Source: an uncultured Oscillospiraceae bacterium | Lineage (GTDB): Bacteria; Bacillota; Clostridia; Oscillospirales; Oscillospiraceae | Reading direction: 5' to 3' | Length of the DNA: 12,834 nucleotides | Assembly: GCA_934615645.1 (NCBI GenBank) | Contig: CAKTTR010000053.1 | Coordinates: 1 to 12,834, forward strand | Part shown: in pieces, positions 5,648 through 12,834 of the stretch | Layout of the letters: each line of letters opens with the position of its first letter | How positions within the stretch are numbered: position 1 is the first letter of the stretch | The notes under the pieces: model-generated | The model's database searches: none | Seen by the model: only the letters and a program-made list of their open reading frames with translations | What the model was told of the DNA's origin: nothing | Program-made: the position numbers and the translations under genes

Positions 5648-5725
5648 CCCGGCGCCCAGCAAGCACCAGGGCCCAAAATTAAGCCAAGCATGCCAAGCCT
5701 CAAGCCAAGGAAAGGAACGCAGCCT

Positions 5726-6133
5726 ATGCGCCAGCAGGTGGAAGTGAAAAGTGTCGGCGCCGACGGCTACGCCCAGGTCGAAGCGGTCCGCCGCAGCGCC
5801 TGCAGCGGCGATTGCGACCATTGCGGCGGCTGCGCTTCGGCAAAGCAGCATGTCCTCGTCCGGGCGAAGAACCCCATCGGCGCAGCCGTCGGCGATCAGG
5901 TCATCGTCGAGACAAGCTCCCGGGCCATTTTAGGCGCGGCGGTCATTGTCTATCTCGTGCCCCTGGCGCTGCTGCTGTTGGGCTACGGGCTGGCCAGCGT
6001 CCTCGGCGCTGCCGTGTGGCTCTGCTGCCTGGCGGGGTTTTGCCTGGGGGTCTTGCTGGTCATTGCCTATAATCGTTACGTGACAAAGCGCGGGCGGCTG
6101 GAATTTACCATCACCGCCTTCGTGGGGCGCTAG
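5726..6133 (+). CDS. RseC/MucC-family membrane protein (SoxR-reducing system RseC-like)
   Basis: 135 residues from the ATG with AAGGAAAGGA upstream; an in-frame ATG at 5690 has no ribosome binding site and would add a non-conserved tail. A soluble N-terminal part carries a cysteine cluster, SACSGDCDHCGGC (Cys26, Cys30, Cys33, Cys36). This is followed by the VRAKNPIGAAVGDQVIVE segment typical of the family, two membrane helices (about 70-92 and 94-115) and a short basic tail. In Gammaproteobacteria RseC works with Rsx/Rnf-type electron-transfer complexes; in Clostridia the role is undefined. The cysteines could bind an iron-sulfur cluster or act in redox chemistry (inference). The next gene starts two bases after the stop, so the two are probably coupled. 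Confidence 0.85.
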   Translation: MRQQVEVKSVGADGYAQVEAVRRSACSGDCDHCGGCASAKQHVLVRAKNPIGAAVGDQVIVETSSRAILGAAVIVYLVPLALLLLGYGLASVLGAAVWLCCLAGFCLGVLLVIAYNRYVTKRGRLEFTITAFVGR

Positions 6134-6135
6134 GC

Positions 6136-6993
6136 GTGTTTGGCTATGTCCGCCCCCGGCGGGATACCCTCCTGGTCCGGGATTATGACCGCTACCGTGC
6201 CGCCTACTGCGGCCTGTGCCGCGCCCTGGGCAAGCGCTGCGGCTTTGCCGCCCGATTTTTGGTCAGCTATGATATGACATTCCTCTATCTGCTCCTCCGC
6301 GCCCCGGAGAAAGCAGGGGAGAGCCGAAAATGCCATTGCCCCGCCCATGTGACCCGCCGCAGCTGCGAGCTCGGCGGTGACGCGATGGACCTGGCGGCGG
6401 ATTTCAGCGTCCTGCTCTACTACTGGAAGCTGCGGGACGCCGTCGCCGATGAGCGCGGCCCGCGCCGCCTTGGCGCGCGCCTGGCCTCCCTGCTCCTGCG
6501 CCGCGCCTATCGCAAGGCCGCCCGGCAGCACCCGGCGGAGGATGCGCTCATCCGCCAGCAGCTATCGCGCCTTGCCCAGCTGGAGGCCGCCCACAGTGAT
6601 ATTCTGGATGCCCCGGCGGACGCCTTTGCGACGCTTCTGACCTGCCTTGCGCCGCTGCACCCGCAAAAGCGCGTGGCGCAGCAGCTTCTCTATCACGTCG
6701 GCAGGTACATTTACCTTATCGACGCGCTGGACGATCTGCCCGGCGACTGCAAGCGCGGCAGCTACAACCCCCTGCGCTACCGTTTCTGCCTGCAAGACGG
6801 CATGCTTTCCCCAGAGGACCGGGCCCAGCTCCTGGCGACGATCCATGCCTCCATCGGCATGGCCTGCGCGGCGCTGGAGCTGCTGGAGGTAAATTCCGGC
6901 GGGGCGCTGCTGCACAATATTATCTACGAGGGCTTGCCCGGCGTGCTCCAGGCAGTGGACGCGGGCAAATTTCAAAATCAAGGAAAGATATAG
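6136..6993 (+). CDS. DUF5685-type protein, unknown function
   Basis: 285 residues from a GTG start; the conserved-looking N-terminus MFGYVRP follows at once, and YCGLCR comes at 24-29. A second Cys-His group is CHCPAHVTRRSC. A long alpha-helical region ends in an aspartate-rich stretch, DALDDLPGDCKRGSYNP (196-212). I recognise the overall pattern as the uncharacterised DUF5685 family, which as I recall is common in Clostridia near J-domain genes. No signal peptide or clear membrane helix is seen. The Asp-rich stretch recalls the second DxxxD-type motif of squalene/phytoene synthases (D-x3-D-x3-RG), which is suggestive only. The cysteines could bind a metal. It starts two bases after the RseC-like gene and ends nine bases before the J-domain gene. 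Confidence 0.75.
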   Translation: MFGYVRPRRDTLLVRDYDRYRAAYCGLCRALGKRCGFAARFLVSYDMTFLYLLLRAPEKAGESRKCHCPAHVTRRSCELGGDAMDLAADFSVLLYYWKLRDAVADERGPRRLGARLASLLLRRAYRKAARQHPAEDALIRQQLSRLAQLEAAHSDILDAPADAFATLLTCLAPLHPQKRVAQQLLYHVGRYIYLIDALDDLPGDCKRGSYNPLRYRFCLQDGMLSPEDRAQLLATIHASIGMACAALELLEVNSGGALLHNIIYEGLPGVLQAVDAGKFQNQGKI

Positions 6994-7002
6994 GGTTCAC
7001 AG

Positions 7003-7605
7003 ATGAAAGATCCATATGAAGTCCTGGGCGTCTCGCCCGGCGCATCAGAAGAAGAGATCAAAAAAGCGTACCGCGACCTGGCACGCAAATATCACCCGGA
7101 TAACTACCAAAATAACCCCCTGGCCGACCTCGCCCAGGAGAAGATGAAGGATATCAACGAGGCCTACGACGCCTTGACAAAGAAACGCTCCTCCACCGGT
7201 CCCGGCCCCGGCGCTGGCGGCTACGGCTACAGCGGCCAATCGACCGGCGGATATCAGACGACCCCCGAGTTTGCGAAGATTCGCCAGATCATCAACTCTG
7301 GCGACCTCGACGCGGCGGACCGGATGCTCGAAGGCATTGCCGACCGCGGCGCCGAGTGGTACTTCCTCCGGGGCAACATCGCCCAGCGCCGCGGCTGGAT
7401 GGACGAAGCCCACCGCAATTACCAGACAGCCTGCCAGATGGCCCCCGGCAACCTCGAATACCGCCAGGCCCTGTCCATGGTCCAGTACGGCGGCAACCGG
7501 CAGTACCAATCCGGCAACTACCGCTCCGGCGACTGCTCTGACGATGCCTGCTCCATCTGCCAGATGATGATGTGCATGAACTGCCTGTGCGGCAACTGCC
7601 ACTGA
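7003..7605 (+). CDS. J-domain (DnaJ-like) co-chaperone with cysteine-rich tail
   Basis: 200 residues. The N-terminal J domain (1-65) has DPYEVLGVSPGAS, helix II and the HPD motif at 31-33, which stimulates Hsp70 (DnaK) ATPase activity. Next come a Gly/Tyr-rich linker (SSTGPGPGAGGYGYSG), then a TPR-like helical region (FAKIRQIINSGDLDAADRML and AEWYFLRGNIAQRRGWMDEA). A terminal cluster of seven cysteines lies in the last 23 residues (CSDDACSICQMMMC, then CLCGNC). It lacks the CXXCXGXG zinc repeats and the C-terminal substrate domain of true DnaJ, so it is a specialised type III J protein. The partner client is unknown; its immediate neighbours, the RseC-like and DUF5685 proteins, are also cysteine-rich. 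Confidence 0.9.
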   Translation: MKDPYEVLGVSPGASEEEIKKAYRDLARKYHPDNYQNNPLADLAQEKMKDINEAYDALTKKRSSTGPGPGAGGYGYSGQSTGGYQTTPEFAKIRQIINSGDLDAADRMLEGIADRGAEWYFLRGNIAQRRGWMDEAHRNYQTACQMAPGNLEYRQALSMVQYGGNRQYQSGNYRSGDCSDDACSICQMMMCMNCLCGNCH

Positions 7606-7618
7606 GGGGGCGCGGCGC

Positions 7619-8128
7619 ATGAAGCAAAAGCGGGTAAATCGCCTGGCCCTGGCCGCGATGCTGGCGGCGCTGAGCGTCGTGTTCCTGTATCTGACCTCCG
7701 TCCTGCCGACAGGGGGGCTGGCCCTGAGCGCCCTGGCGGGAGTCCTGGCCAGCGTGACCTGTTTAGAGTGCGGCTTTTTCTGGGCGGCGGCGCATTACGT
7801 TGTCTGCTGCGCCCTGGGGCTGCTGCTGGCGCCGGAGAAGACGTATGTGCTCTGGTATGTCTTCGCCTTGGGGCTGTACGGCATTTTGAAGCTGCCCATC
7901 GAGGGCGTCAAGCAAAAGGCGCTGCAATGGATCTTGAAGCTTGCAGTCCTGGCTGCGTGCCTGGCGCTGCTGCAGCTTGTCTACCGGGCGGCCTTTGCCG
8001 CGGCGCTGCCCAAGTGGAGCAGCCCGGTGCTGTATCTGGGTTTGGCCGCCGTGTTCGTCGTCTATGACATCGGCGTGACCGGCGTTTTGCGGCAGTATCG
8101 ACGCAGAGTCCGGCGGCAGATTTCTTAA
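7619..8128 (+). CDS. Small multi-pass membrane protein, unknown function
   Basis: 169 residues with a strong ribosome binding site (GAGGGGGC) and a 13-base gap from the J-domain gene. A short basic N-terminus is followed by about five hydrophobic helices (roughly residues 9-27, 31-50, 53-70, 75-93 and 101-123, with a possible sixth near 138-155), ending in a very basic tail (RQYRRRVRRQIS). The opening, LALAAMLAALSVVFLYL, resembles the start of ECF-transporter S components and related predicted membrane proteins, but I see no substrate motif and cannot assign a substrate. There is no energising ATPase gene nearby. It may simply be a co-transcribed membrane protein. Confidence 0.8.
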   Translation: MKQKRVNRLALAAMLAALSVVFLYLTSVLPTGGLALSALAGVLASVTCLECGFFWAAAHYVVCCALGLLLAPEKTYVLWYVFALGLYGILKLPIEGVKQKALQWILKLAVLAACLALLQLVYRAAFAAALPKWSSPVLYLGLAAVFVVYDIGVTGVLRQYRRRVRRQIS

Positions 8129-8183
8129 ATCGCCGCTTTGCCCCGATTTTTTGGGCTTTTGAGAGAGAAAAGGAGAGAATCAC

Positions 8184-9062
8184 ATGATCCGAAGCATGAC
8201 AGGCTACGGCCGCGCCGTCGAGACGGTGGCAGGCCGCGTCTATACCGTGGAGATCCGCTCGGTGAACAACCGCTACCTGGATTGCAGCGTCAAGCTGCCC
8301 CGGGCTTACAGCTTCGCCGAGGACCCGGTGAAAAAGCGCCTCAAGGCTGCCGTCACCCGGGGCAAGGTCGACGCGTTCGTGACCGTCACGTCGCTGACGG
8401 CGGAGCCGATGAAGGTCTCCCTGAACCGCCCCGTGCTGGAGGGCTATCTGGCCGCGCTGCGGCAGGTCTCCGGCGAATACGACGTGAAAGACGATATCAG
8501 CGTCAGCACCCTGGCGCGGTTTTCCGATATTTTCCTGGTCGAAAAGGCAGATAGTGACGAAGCGGCGCTGACCGCTGCGCTCCTCGGCGTTGTCGACACG
8601 GCCCTGCAGGCGTACAACGCCATGCGGGAGACAGAGGGCGCCGCCCTGGCGGCGGACCTCTGCACCCGCGCTGCCCGCATCGAAACGCTGGTCGGCCAGG
8701 TCGAGCAGCGCAGCCCGGAGACGGTCCGGGAATACCGCGCCCGCCTGGAGGCGAAAATGCGCGAGGTCCTTTCCTCGACGACGATCGACGAGAGCCGCAT
8801 CCTGACGGAGGCCGCCATCTTCGCCGATAAGATCGCCGTCGATGAGGAGACGGTCCGCCTGCGCAGCCACCTTGCGCAGCTGCGTAAGATGATCGAAGGC
8901 GGCGGGGCCATCGGCCGGAAGCTGGATTTCCTGATGCAGGAGATGAACCGCGAGGCCAACACCATCGGCTCCAAGGCCAGCGACCTGCAGCAGGCCCAGA
9001 CCGTGGTGGAGATCAAGGCGGAGCTGGAGAAGATCCGGGAGCAGATGCAGAATATCGAGTAA
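8184..9062 (+). CDS. yicC: YicC/YloC-family endoribonuclease
   Basis: 292 residues. The N-terminus MIRSMTGYGRA, followed by IRSVNNRYLDCSVKLPR, is the YicC-like N-terminal domain; the C-terminus (DEETVRLRSHLAQLRKMI, then GRKLDFLMQEMNREANTIGS and VVEIKAELEKIREQMQNIE) is the DUF1732 domain, complete. Length is normal for the family. In E. coli YicC has been reported as an endoribonuclease acting on regulatory RNA; B. subtilis YloC is its homologue. It is the first gene of the conserved yloC-remA-gmk-rpoZ order. AAGGAGAG precedes the ATG. The 55-base gap upstream holds only a weak hairpin and no convincing promoter, so transcription may read through from the genes before. Confidence 0.93.
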   Translation: MIRSMTGYGRAVETVAGRVYTVEIRSVNNRYLDCSVKLPRAYSFAEDPVKKRLKAAVTRGKVDAFVTVTSLTAEPMKVSLNRPVLEGYLAALRQVSGEYDVKDDISVSTLARFSDIFLVEKADSDEAALTAALLGVVDTALQAYNAMRETEGAALAADLCTRAARIETLVGQVEQRSPETVREYRARLEAKMREVLSSTTIDESRILTEAAIFADKIAVDEETVRLRSHLAQLRKMIEGGGAIGRKLDFLMQEMNREANTIGSKASDLQQAQTVVEIKAELEKIREQMQNIE

Positions 9063-9077
9063 CGGAGGCAGCTTGCG

Positions 9078-9341
9078 ATGAAACTCATCAATATCGGCTT
9101 TGGCAATATGGTCTGCGCGGCGCGGCTCCTGGCCATCGTCAGCCCCGAATCCGCGCCGATCAAGCGAATCATCCAGGAGTCCCGGGAGCGCTCCATGCTC
9201 ATCGACGCGACCTATGGCCGCCGGACCCGGGCCGTGCTCATTATGGATACGGACCATGTCATCCTCTCAGCCATCCTGCCGGAGACGATCGCCAGCCGCG
9301 CCCAGGACCGGGCCGCGGAGGAGGAGGCCGCCAATGGCTAA
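9078..9341 (+). CDS. remA: RemA-family DNA-binding regulator (DUF370)
   Basis: 87 residues beginning MKLINIGFGNMVCAARLLAI, with SPESAPIKRIIQESRERSML, then LIDATYGRRTRAVLIMD and HVILSAILPETIASR. All are standard for RemA, which in Bacillus activates biofilm-matrix and osmoprotection genes by binding DNA as a ring-like oligomer. The Arg residues in the RRTRAV stretch belong to the DNA-binding region. An ACGGAGG ribosome binding site precedes the ATG. The gene ends inside the start of gmk (8-base overlap, ATGGCTAA), so the two are translationally coupled. What RemA controls in this organism is not visible here. Confidence 0.93.
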   Translation: MKLINIGFGNMVCAARLLAIVSPESAPIKRIIQESRERSMLIDATYGRRTRAVLIMDTDHVILSAILPETIASRAQDRAAEEEAANG

Positions 9342-9960
9342 GGGGCAGCTGATCGTGATCTCAGGGCCGTCGGGCGTCGGCAAAAGCACGCTGATCCGCA
9401 GCTTGACGGCAAAGCTGGAGCGGCAGCCGTTTTTCTCCGTCTCCGCGACGACGCGCCAGATGCGCCCCGGCGAGATCGACCATGTCAATTATCACTTCAT
9501 TACCCAGGCGGAATTTGACCGCATGGTGGCGCAGAACGAATTTTTAGAGCACGCGACCTACGCCGCCCACTCTTACGGGACCCCGGCCGCCCCAATTCTC
9601 GCCCAGCTGGAGGCCGGGCGGGACGTGCTGCTGGATATCGAGGTCCAGGGTGCGCTCCAGGTCAAGCGTTCTTACCCCGATGCGGTGCTGATCTTCATTG
9701 CCGCGCCGTCCTTCGGCGAGCTGGAGCACCGGCTCCGCGCCCGGGGCGACACGGCGGAGGACGCCGTCCGCCTGCGCTTGCAGACGGCCCGCCGGGAGTA
9801 TGAGCAGGCAAACTGCTACGATTATATCGTCGCCAACGACGATATCGACCGCTGCGTCCAAAAGCTTTTGGCGATTTTAACCGCTGAGGGCTGCCGGCGC
9901 AAATATAATGACGAAATCTTAAAGGAGGCGCTTTCCTATGTTATATCCCCCCATGTCTGA
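9334..9960 (+). CDS. gmk: Guanylate kinase
   Basis: 208 residues; phosphorylates GMP to GDP with ATP, feeding the GTP and dGTP pools. The P-loop GPSGVGKST is at residues 11-19. The GMP-binding region follows: SATTRQMRPGEIDHVNYHFI, the EFLEHATYAAHSYGTP segment, and the lid region DTAEDAVRLRLQTARREYEQ. All key elements are present and the length is normal. The ATG at 9334 lies at the end of remA with GGAGGAGGAGG just upstream; the frame stays open further left (to 9100) but that part overlaps remA in another frame and is not gene. The last 23 bases overlap rpoZ. Confidence 0.96.
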   Translation: MAKGQLIVISGPSGVGKSTLIRSLTAKLERQPFFSVSATTRQMRPGEIDHVNYHFITQAEFDRMVAQNEFLEHATYAAHSYGTPAAPILAQLEAGRDVLLDIEVQGALQVKRSYPDAVLIFIAAPSFGELEHRLRARGDTAEDAVRLRLQTARREYEQANCYDYIVANDDIDRCVQKLLAILTAEGCRRKYNDEILKEALSYVISPHV

Positions 9961-10144
9961 GCTGCTTGAGCACATCAACAGCCGCTATCTGCTGGTCAAC
10001 GTCGTCGCCCACCGGGCGCGGCAGATCTCCATTGAGGCCGAGGAATTCCATCAGCCCCTGGAGGAAAAGCCTGTCACGCTGGCCATCCACGAAGTGGCCG
10101 ACGGGCTGTTAAAGGCAAAGCTCAAGGACGAATACCTGGTGTAA
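9938..10144 (+). CDS. rpoZ: RNA polymerase omega subunit
   Basis: 68 residues, the usual short Firmicutes length. HINSRYLLVNVVAHRARQIS matches the conserved N-terminal helix region of omega, which binds the beta' subunit and helps assemble and stabilise RNA polymerase. A second conserved patch, KPVTLAIHEVADGLL, follows. The ATG is preceded by AAAGGAGG and starts 23 bases before the gmk stop, a coupled pair as in Bacillus. In B. subtilis coaBC comes next; here a 66-base spacer with a long hairpin leads directly to priA. Confidence 0.93.
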   Translation: MLYPPMSELLEHINSRYLLVNVVAHRARQISIEAEEFHQPLEEKPVTLAIHEVADGLLKAKLKDEYLV

Positions 10145-10153
10145 AGAGAAATT

Positions 10154-10186
10154 GCAAGGCGCAGGCGATATGGGCCTACGCCTTGC
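10154..10186 (+). repeat. Long hairpin between rpoZ and priA
   Basis: GCAAGGCG (10154-10161) pairs with CGCCTTGC (10179-10186), then AGGC (10163-10166) with GCCT (10174-10177), with one C/A mismatch and a 7-base loop. No T-run follows (CGCGTTAAAAGG), so it is not a standard intrinsic terminator. It may be a processing or stability element, or a partial terminator separating priA expression from gmk-rpoZ. Confidence 0.6.
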
Positions 10187-10210
10187 CGCGTTAAAAGGGG
10201 GGGGCTCGGT

Positions 10211-12667
10211 TTGATCGCAAAGGTTGCTGTCTCGGCAGCTGTGTTTGCCATTGACAAGCCCTATGATTACTGGGCCCCGGAGGCGCTGCAGCTGGCGCCG
10301 GGGATGCGGGTCAAGCTCCCCTTCGGCAAGGGTAACCGGGTCTGCGAGGGCATGGTCCTCCAGCTCGTCCCCGGCCAGCGGGGCGGGCTGAAAGAAATTA
10401 TCGCCCGGCTGGACGATACGCCGGTGCTGTCCGAAAAGATGCTGCATCTGGCGGCGTTTCTCCGCCAGCGCTATTATTGCACGTTTTATGACGCGATGCA
10501 CGCGATTTTACCGGCGGGGCTCTGGTTCCGCGCCGAGGAATGCTACACCGTCAGCCCGGCGCTGCCGGAGGATTGGCAGGCTAGGCTTGCCCGGTCCCCG
10601 GAGGCCGCGGCGCTTTTGCAAACGCTGCGCAATGCAGGCGGCAGCGCGACCGCGCAGCTTTTGCAAAAGCGCTGGCAGGACCCGCAGCAGCTCCAGCGCC
10701 TGTTGCGCCTGCTGCGGGAAAAGGGCTTTATCACCGTTGAGACAAAGCTTGCCCGCCGCAGCAAGGAGAAGACGGAGCGGATGATTCTGCTTGCCGTCTC
10801 CGCGGAAGAGGCGCAGGCCCTGGCGGCGCGGAAGAAAAAGACCGCGCCCTTGCAGAGTGCCGTCTTGGAGCTGCTGGCAGTCACCGGCAGCGCAGGCAGC
10901 AAGGACCTTTGCTATTTTACCGGGGCCAGCAGCGCCGTCCTGCGGCGGCTGGAGTCACTGGGGCTGATCGAATCCAGCCAGCAGCCTGTTCCGCCGCCCG
11001 CCCGCTTTGCCCCCGTCTCGCAGCCGCCGCAGCTCACGCTGACCGAGGCCCAGCAGCAGGCGTATGACGCGCTTGCCGCCGACCTTTTGGACGACGCGCC
11101 CCACACGGCGCTGCTCTACGGCGTGACCGGCGCAGGCAAGACGGCGGTCTACCTGCAGCTCATCCACCGCTGTCTGGCAGAAGGCCGCAGCGCCCTGGTC
11201 CTCGTCCCCGAGATCGCGCTGACGCCGCAGCTGCTGGCGCGGTTTTCCGCCCACTTTGGCGATACCGTCGCGGTGCTGCACAGCGGCCTGCGGATCACGG
11301 AGCGCTTTGCCCAGTGGCAGCGCATCCAGGCGGGCCAAGCCCGCGTCGTTTTGGGGACCCGCTCCGCGGTCTTTGCCCCGCTGGAGCAGCTGGGCCTGCT
11401 GATCCTTGACGAAGAGCAGGAGCACACGTACAAATCCGAAAACGCCCCCCGGTATCACGCCCGGGAGGTCGCCCAGTACCGGGCAATGCAGGAGAACGCC
11501 CTCGTCGTCCTCGGCTCGGCGACGCCTTCCGTCGCGTCGATGTACCTGGCAAAGACGGGGCGCTACCGCCTGTGCCGCCTGCCGGAGCGCTATCACGGGG
11601 CCGCGCTGCCCCAGGTGACGATGGTCGATCTCAAGCAGGAGCTGCGGGCCGGGAACGGCGGCGTCGTCAGCCGCCTGCTGCAGCAGGAGCTGCAAAAGAA
11701 CCTGGACCGGGGAGAGCAGAGCATCCTCTTTCTCAACCGCCGGGGCAGCAGCCCGATGCTGCTGTGCGTCGACTGCGGCTTCGTTCCCCAGTGCCCGAAC
11801 TGCTCCGTCCGGCTGACATATCACAGCGCCAATGGGCGGCTGATGTGCCACTACTGCGGCCACAGCGTCCCTGTGCCGCCGGTCTGCCCCAGCTGCGCTG
11901 GGCATTTGAAGCAGGTCGGCTTCGGCACCCAGCGCCTGGAGCAGGAGCTGCACCGCCTCTGGCCGGAGCTTCCGGTCCTGCGGATGGACGCGGACACCGT
12001 CACGGCGGCAAACCCCCATGAGAAGATCTTCCGCCGCTTCCAGGAGGAGAGAATCCCGGTCCTCATCGGCACCCAGATGGTCGCCAAGGGGTTGGATTTC
12101 CCCAATGTCACCCTGGTCGGCGTCATGGACGCAGACCAGGCCCTGTATCAGGACAGCTACCGTGCCCCGGAGACGACCTTTTCCATGCTGACCCAGGTCG
12201 TCGGCCGCGCAGGCCGCGGCGATCGCCCGGGCCGGGCCATTATTCAGACGATGACCCCCGCCAACACTGTCCTGCAGCTGGCGGCGCGGCAGGATTACGA
12301 CGGCTTCTATGCCGCCGAGATCGGCCTGCGGCAGCTGCGGCGCTGCCCGCCGTTTGGCGACCTTTTGATCTTCCAATTCTCTAGCCCCTTCCAAGAAAAG
12401 GCGCTGGCCGCCGCCGCGGCGTTTCGCGGCGAATTAGAGGCGCTGCTGCCGGGCCTTGTGGGCCAGAGCGCGCCGCCCATGCTGCTGGGGCCCGCCCCGG
12501 CGGCCATCGCCAGGGTCAACGGCCGCTTCCGCTACCGCCTGACCCTGCGCTGCGAGAACACAAAGCCGCTGCGCCAGCTCATTGCCTGGCAGCTGCAGCG
12601 CTTCCGCAAAAACAAAGCCTATTCCGCGGTGCACGTCAGCGCCGACTGCAACCCGTACGACATCTGA
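10211..12667 (+). CDS. priA: Primosomal replication-restart helicase PriA
   Basis: 818 residues; a 3'-to-5' DNA helicase that reloads the replicative helicase at stalled forks. The N-terminal 3'-DNA-binding domain (VAVFAIDKPYDYW-like start) and winged-helix region lead to the helicase core: Walker A GVTGAGKT at 304-311, DEEQEH at 400-405, and GSATPS. A zinc-binding insert has four CxxC pairs (Cys519/522, 528/531, 546/549 and 559/562), all present. Then follow RMDADT, GTQMVAKGLDFPNVTLVGV and the QVVGRAGRGDRPG motif VI, and the C-terminal domain. The start is TTG at 10211 with a G-rich ribosome binding site; the next in-frame ATG (about residue 31) would remove conserved sequence. def follows after 51 bases. 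Confidence 0.96.
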   Translation: MIAKVAVSAAVFAIDKPYDYWAPEALQLAPGMRVKLPFGKGNRVCEGMVLQLVPGQRGGLKEIIARLDDTPVLSEKMLHLAAFLRQRYYCTFYDAMHAILPAGLWFRAEECYTVSPALPEDWQARLARSPEAAALLQTLRNAGGSATAQLLQKRWQDPQQLQRLLRLLREKGFITVETKLARRSKEKTERMILLAVSAEEAQALAARKKKTAPLQSAVLELLAVTGSAGSKDLCYFTGASSAVLRRLESLGLIESSQQPVPPPARFAPVSQPPQLTLTEAQQQAYDALAADLLDDAPHTALLYGVTGAGKTAVYLQLIHRCLAEGRSALVLVPEIALTPQLLARFSAHFGDTVAVLHSGLRITERFAQWQRIQAGQARVVLGTRSAVFAPLEQLGLLILDEEQEHTYKSENAPRYHAREVAQYRAMQENALVVLGSATPSVASMYLAKTGRYRLCRLPERYHGAALPQVTMVDLKQELRAGNGGVVSRLLQQELQKNLDRGEQSILFLNRRGSSPMLLCVDCGFVPQCPNCSVRLTYHSANGRLMCHYCGHSVPVPPVCPSCAGHLKQVGFGTQRLEQELHRLWPELPVLRMDADTVTAANPHEKIFRRFQEERIPVLIGTQMVAKGLDFPNVTLVGVMDADQALYQDSYRAPETTFSMLTQVVGRAGRGDRPGRAIIQTMTPANTVLQLAARQDYDGFYAAEIGLRQLRRCPPFGDLLIFQFSSPFQEKALAAAAAFRGELEALLPGLVGQSAPPMLLGPAPAAIARVNGRFRYRLTLRCENTKPLRQLIAWQLQRFRKNKAYSAVHVSADCNPYDI

Positions 12668-12718
12668 CGCATGACGCACCTAGTTTGATATGATCCCCAG
12701 AAGAGAGGTAGGAACACT

Positions 12719-12834
12719 ATGGCAATTCGCACCATCCTGACCGAGGGCGACCCGAAGCTGACAAAGGTCTGCCACCCGGTGACAAAATTTGACCAAAAGC
12801 TGGCAGACCTGCTGGACGACATGGTCGAGACGCT
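12719..12834 (+). CDS. def: Peptide deformylase, N-terminal part (cut by window edge)
   Basis: 38 codons are visible: MAIRTILTEGDPKLTKVCHP, followed by VTKFDQKLADLLDDMVETL, which is the standard N-terminus of bacterial peptide deformylase. The enzyme removes the formyl group from new proteins. The catalytic GxGLAAxQ, EGCLS and HExxH motifs would lie beyond the right edge. AGAGAGGTAGG precedes the ATG. priA-def(-fmt) is a common Firmicutes order, which supports the call. Confidence 0.93.
   Translation, partial: MAIRTILTEGDPKLTKVCHPVTKFDQKLADLLDDMVET

Noticed and set aside
5681..5710. Three copies of GCCAAG(C/G) upstream of the RseC-like gene
   Set aside because: Short, unevenly spaced (9 and 12 bases) and without dyad symmetry; probably chance or slippage.
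8127..8160. Hairpin-like sequence with a T-run before yicC
   Set aside because: Two short, mutually exclusive stems of 4-6 pairs; a poor terminator, and no promoter follows to restart transcription.
7908..9257. 449-codon leftward frame over yicC and remA
   Set aside because: Antisense to two clearly recognised genes; the His/Asp/Leu/Arg-rich composition is that expected of a GC-rich shadow.
10955..12394. 479-codon leftward frame over priA
   Set aside because: Antisense to the conserved helicase core and zinc motifs of priA; no domain character of its own.

Overview
The window looks like a piece of a GC-rich Firmicutes chromosome, most likely a gut Oscillospiraceae/Ruminococcaceae-type Clostridia. 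Three things suggest this: the cdaA-cdaR pair, the yicC-remA-gmk-rpoZ-priA-def gene order typical of Firmicutes, and high-GC codons combined with strong AGGAGG-type ribosome binding sites. Family calls come from reading motifs by eye; no database search was possible.

Left part (1 to about 2830): one end of an integrated mobile element. It holds a leftward large serine recombinase (cut by the window edge), a leftward XRE-family repressor, and a divergent rightward pair: a 62-codon gene of unknown function and an ImmA/IrrE-type metallopeptidase. The repressor and the immA-type pair are read from two face-away promoters. These carry the same 13-bp motif over their -10 boxes in mirror orientation, a plausible autoregulated switch relieved by the peptidase.

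Junction (about 2815 to 2850): immediately after the immA stop codon begins, in frame, the C-terminal half of a class V aminotransferase/cysteine desulfurase. It starts exactly at the expected PLP-lysine codon and runs without damage to its natural stop and a good terminator. The simplest reading is that the element inserted into a desulfurase gene at its active-site lysine motif. Position 2831 would then be close to one attachment-site junction, with the 5' half of the gene on the far side of the element, left of this window.

Right part (3462 to the end): a long co-directional housekeeping block behind a good sigma-A promoter (TTGCTA-17-TATAAT). It starts with cdaA (c-di-AMP synthase) and cdaR (its YbbR-domain regulator). 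Next come an RseC-like cysteine/membrane protein, a DUF5685-type protein, a J-domain protein with a cysteine-rich tail and a small membrane protein. Then follow yicC (endoribonuclease family), remA, gmk, rpoZ, priA and the start of def. Gaps are tiny or negative in most places (cdaA/cdaR, remA/gmk and gmk/rpoZ overlap), so much of it may be co-transcribed. Unlike the usual Firmicutes order, glmM does not follow cdaR and coaBC is missing between rpoZ and priA, where a long hairpin sits instead.

No tRNA, rRNA, CRISPR array or insertion sequence was seen. The most interesting observation is the desulfurase split at its catalytic lysine by a serine-recombinase element, because excision could restore a working enzyme gene.
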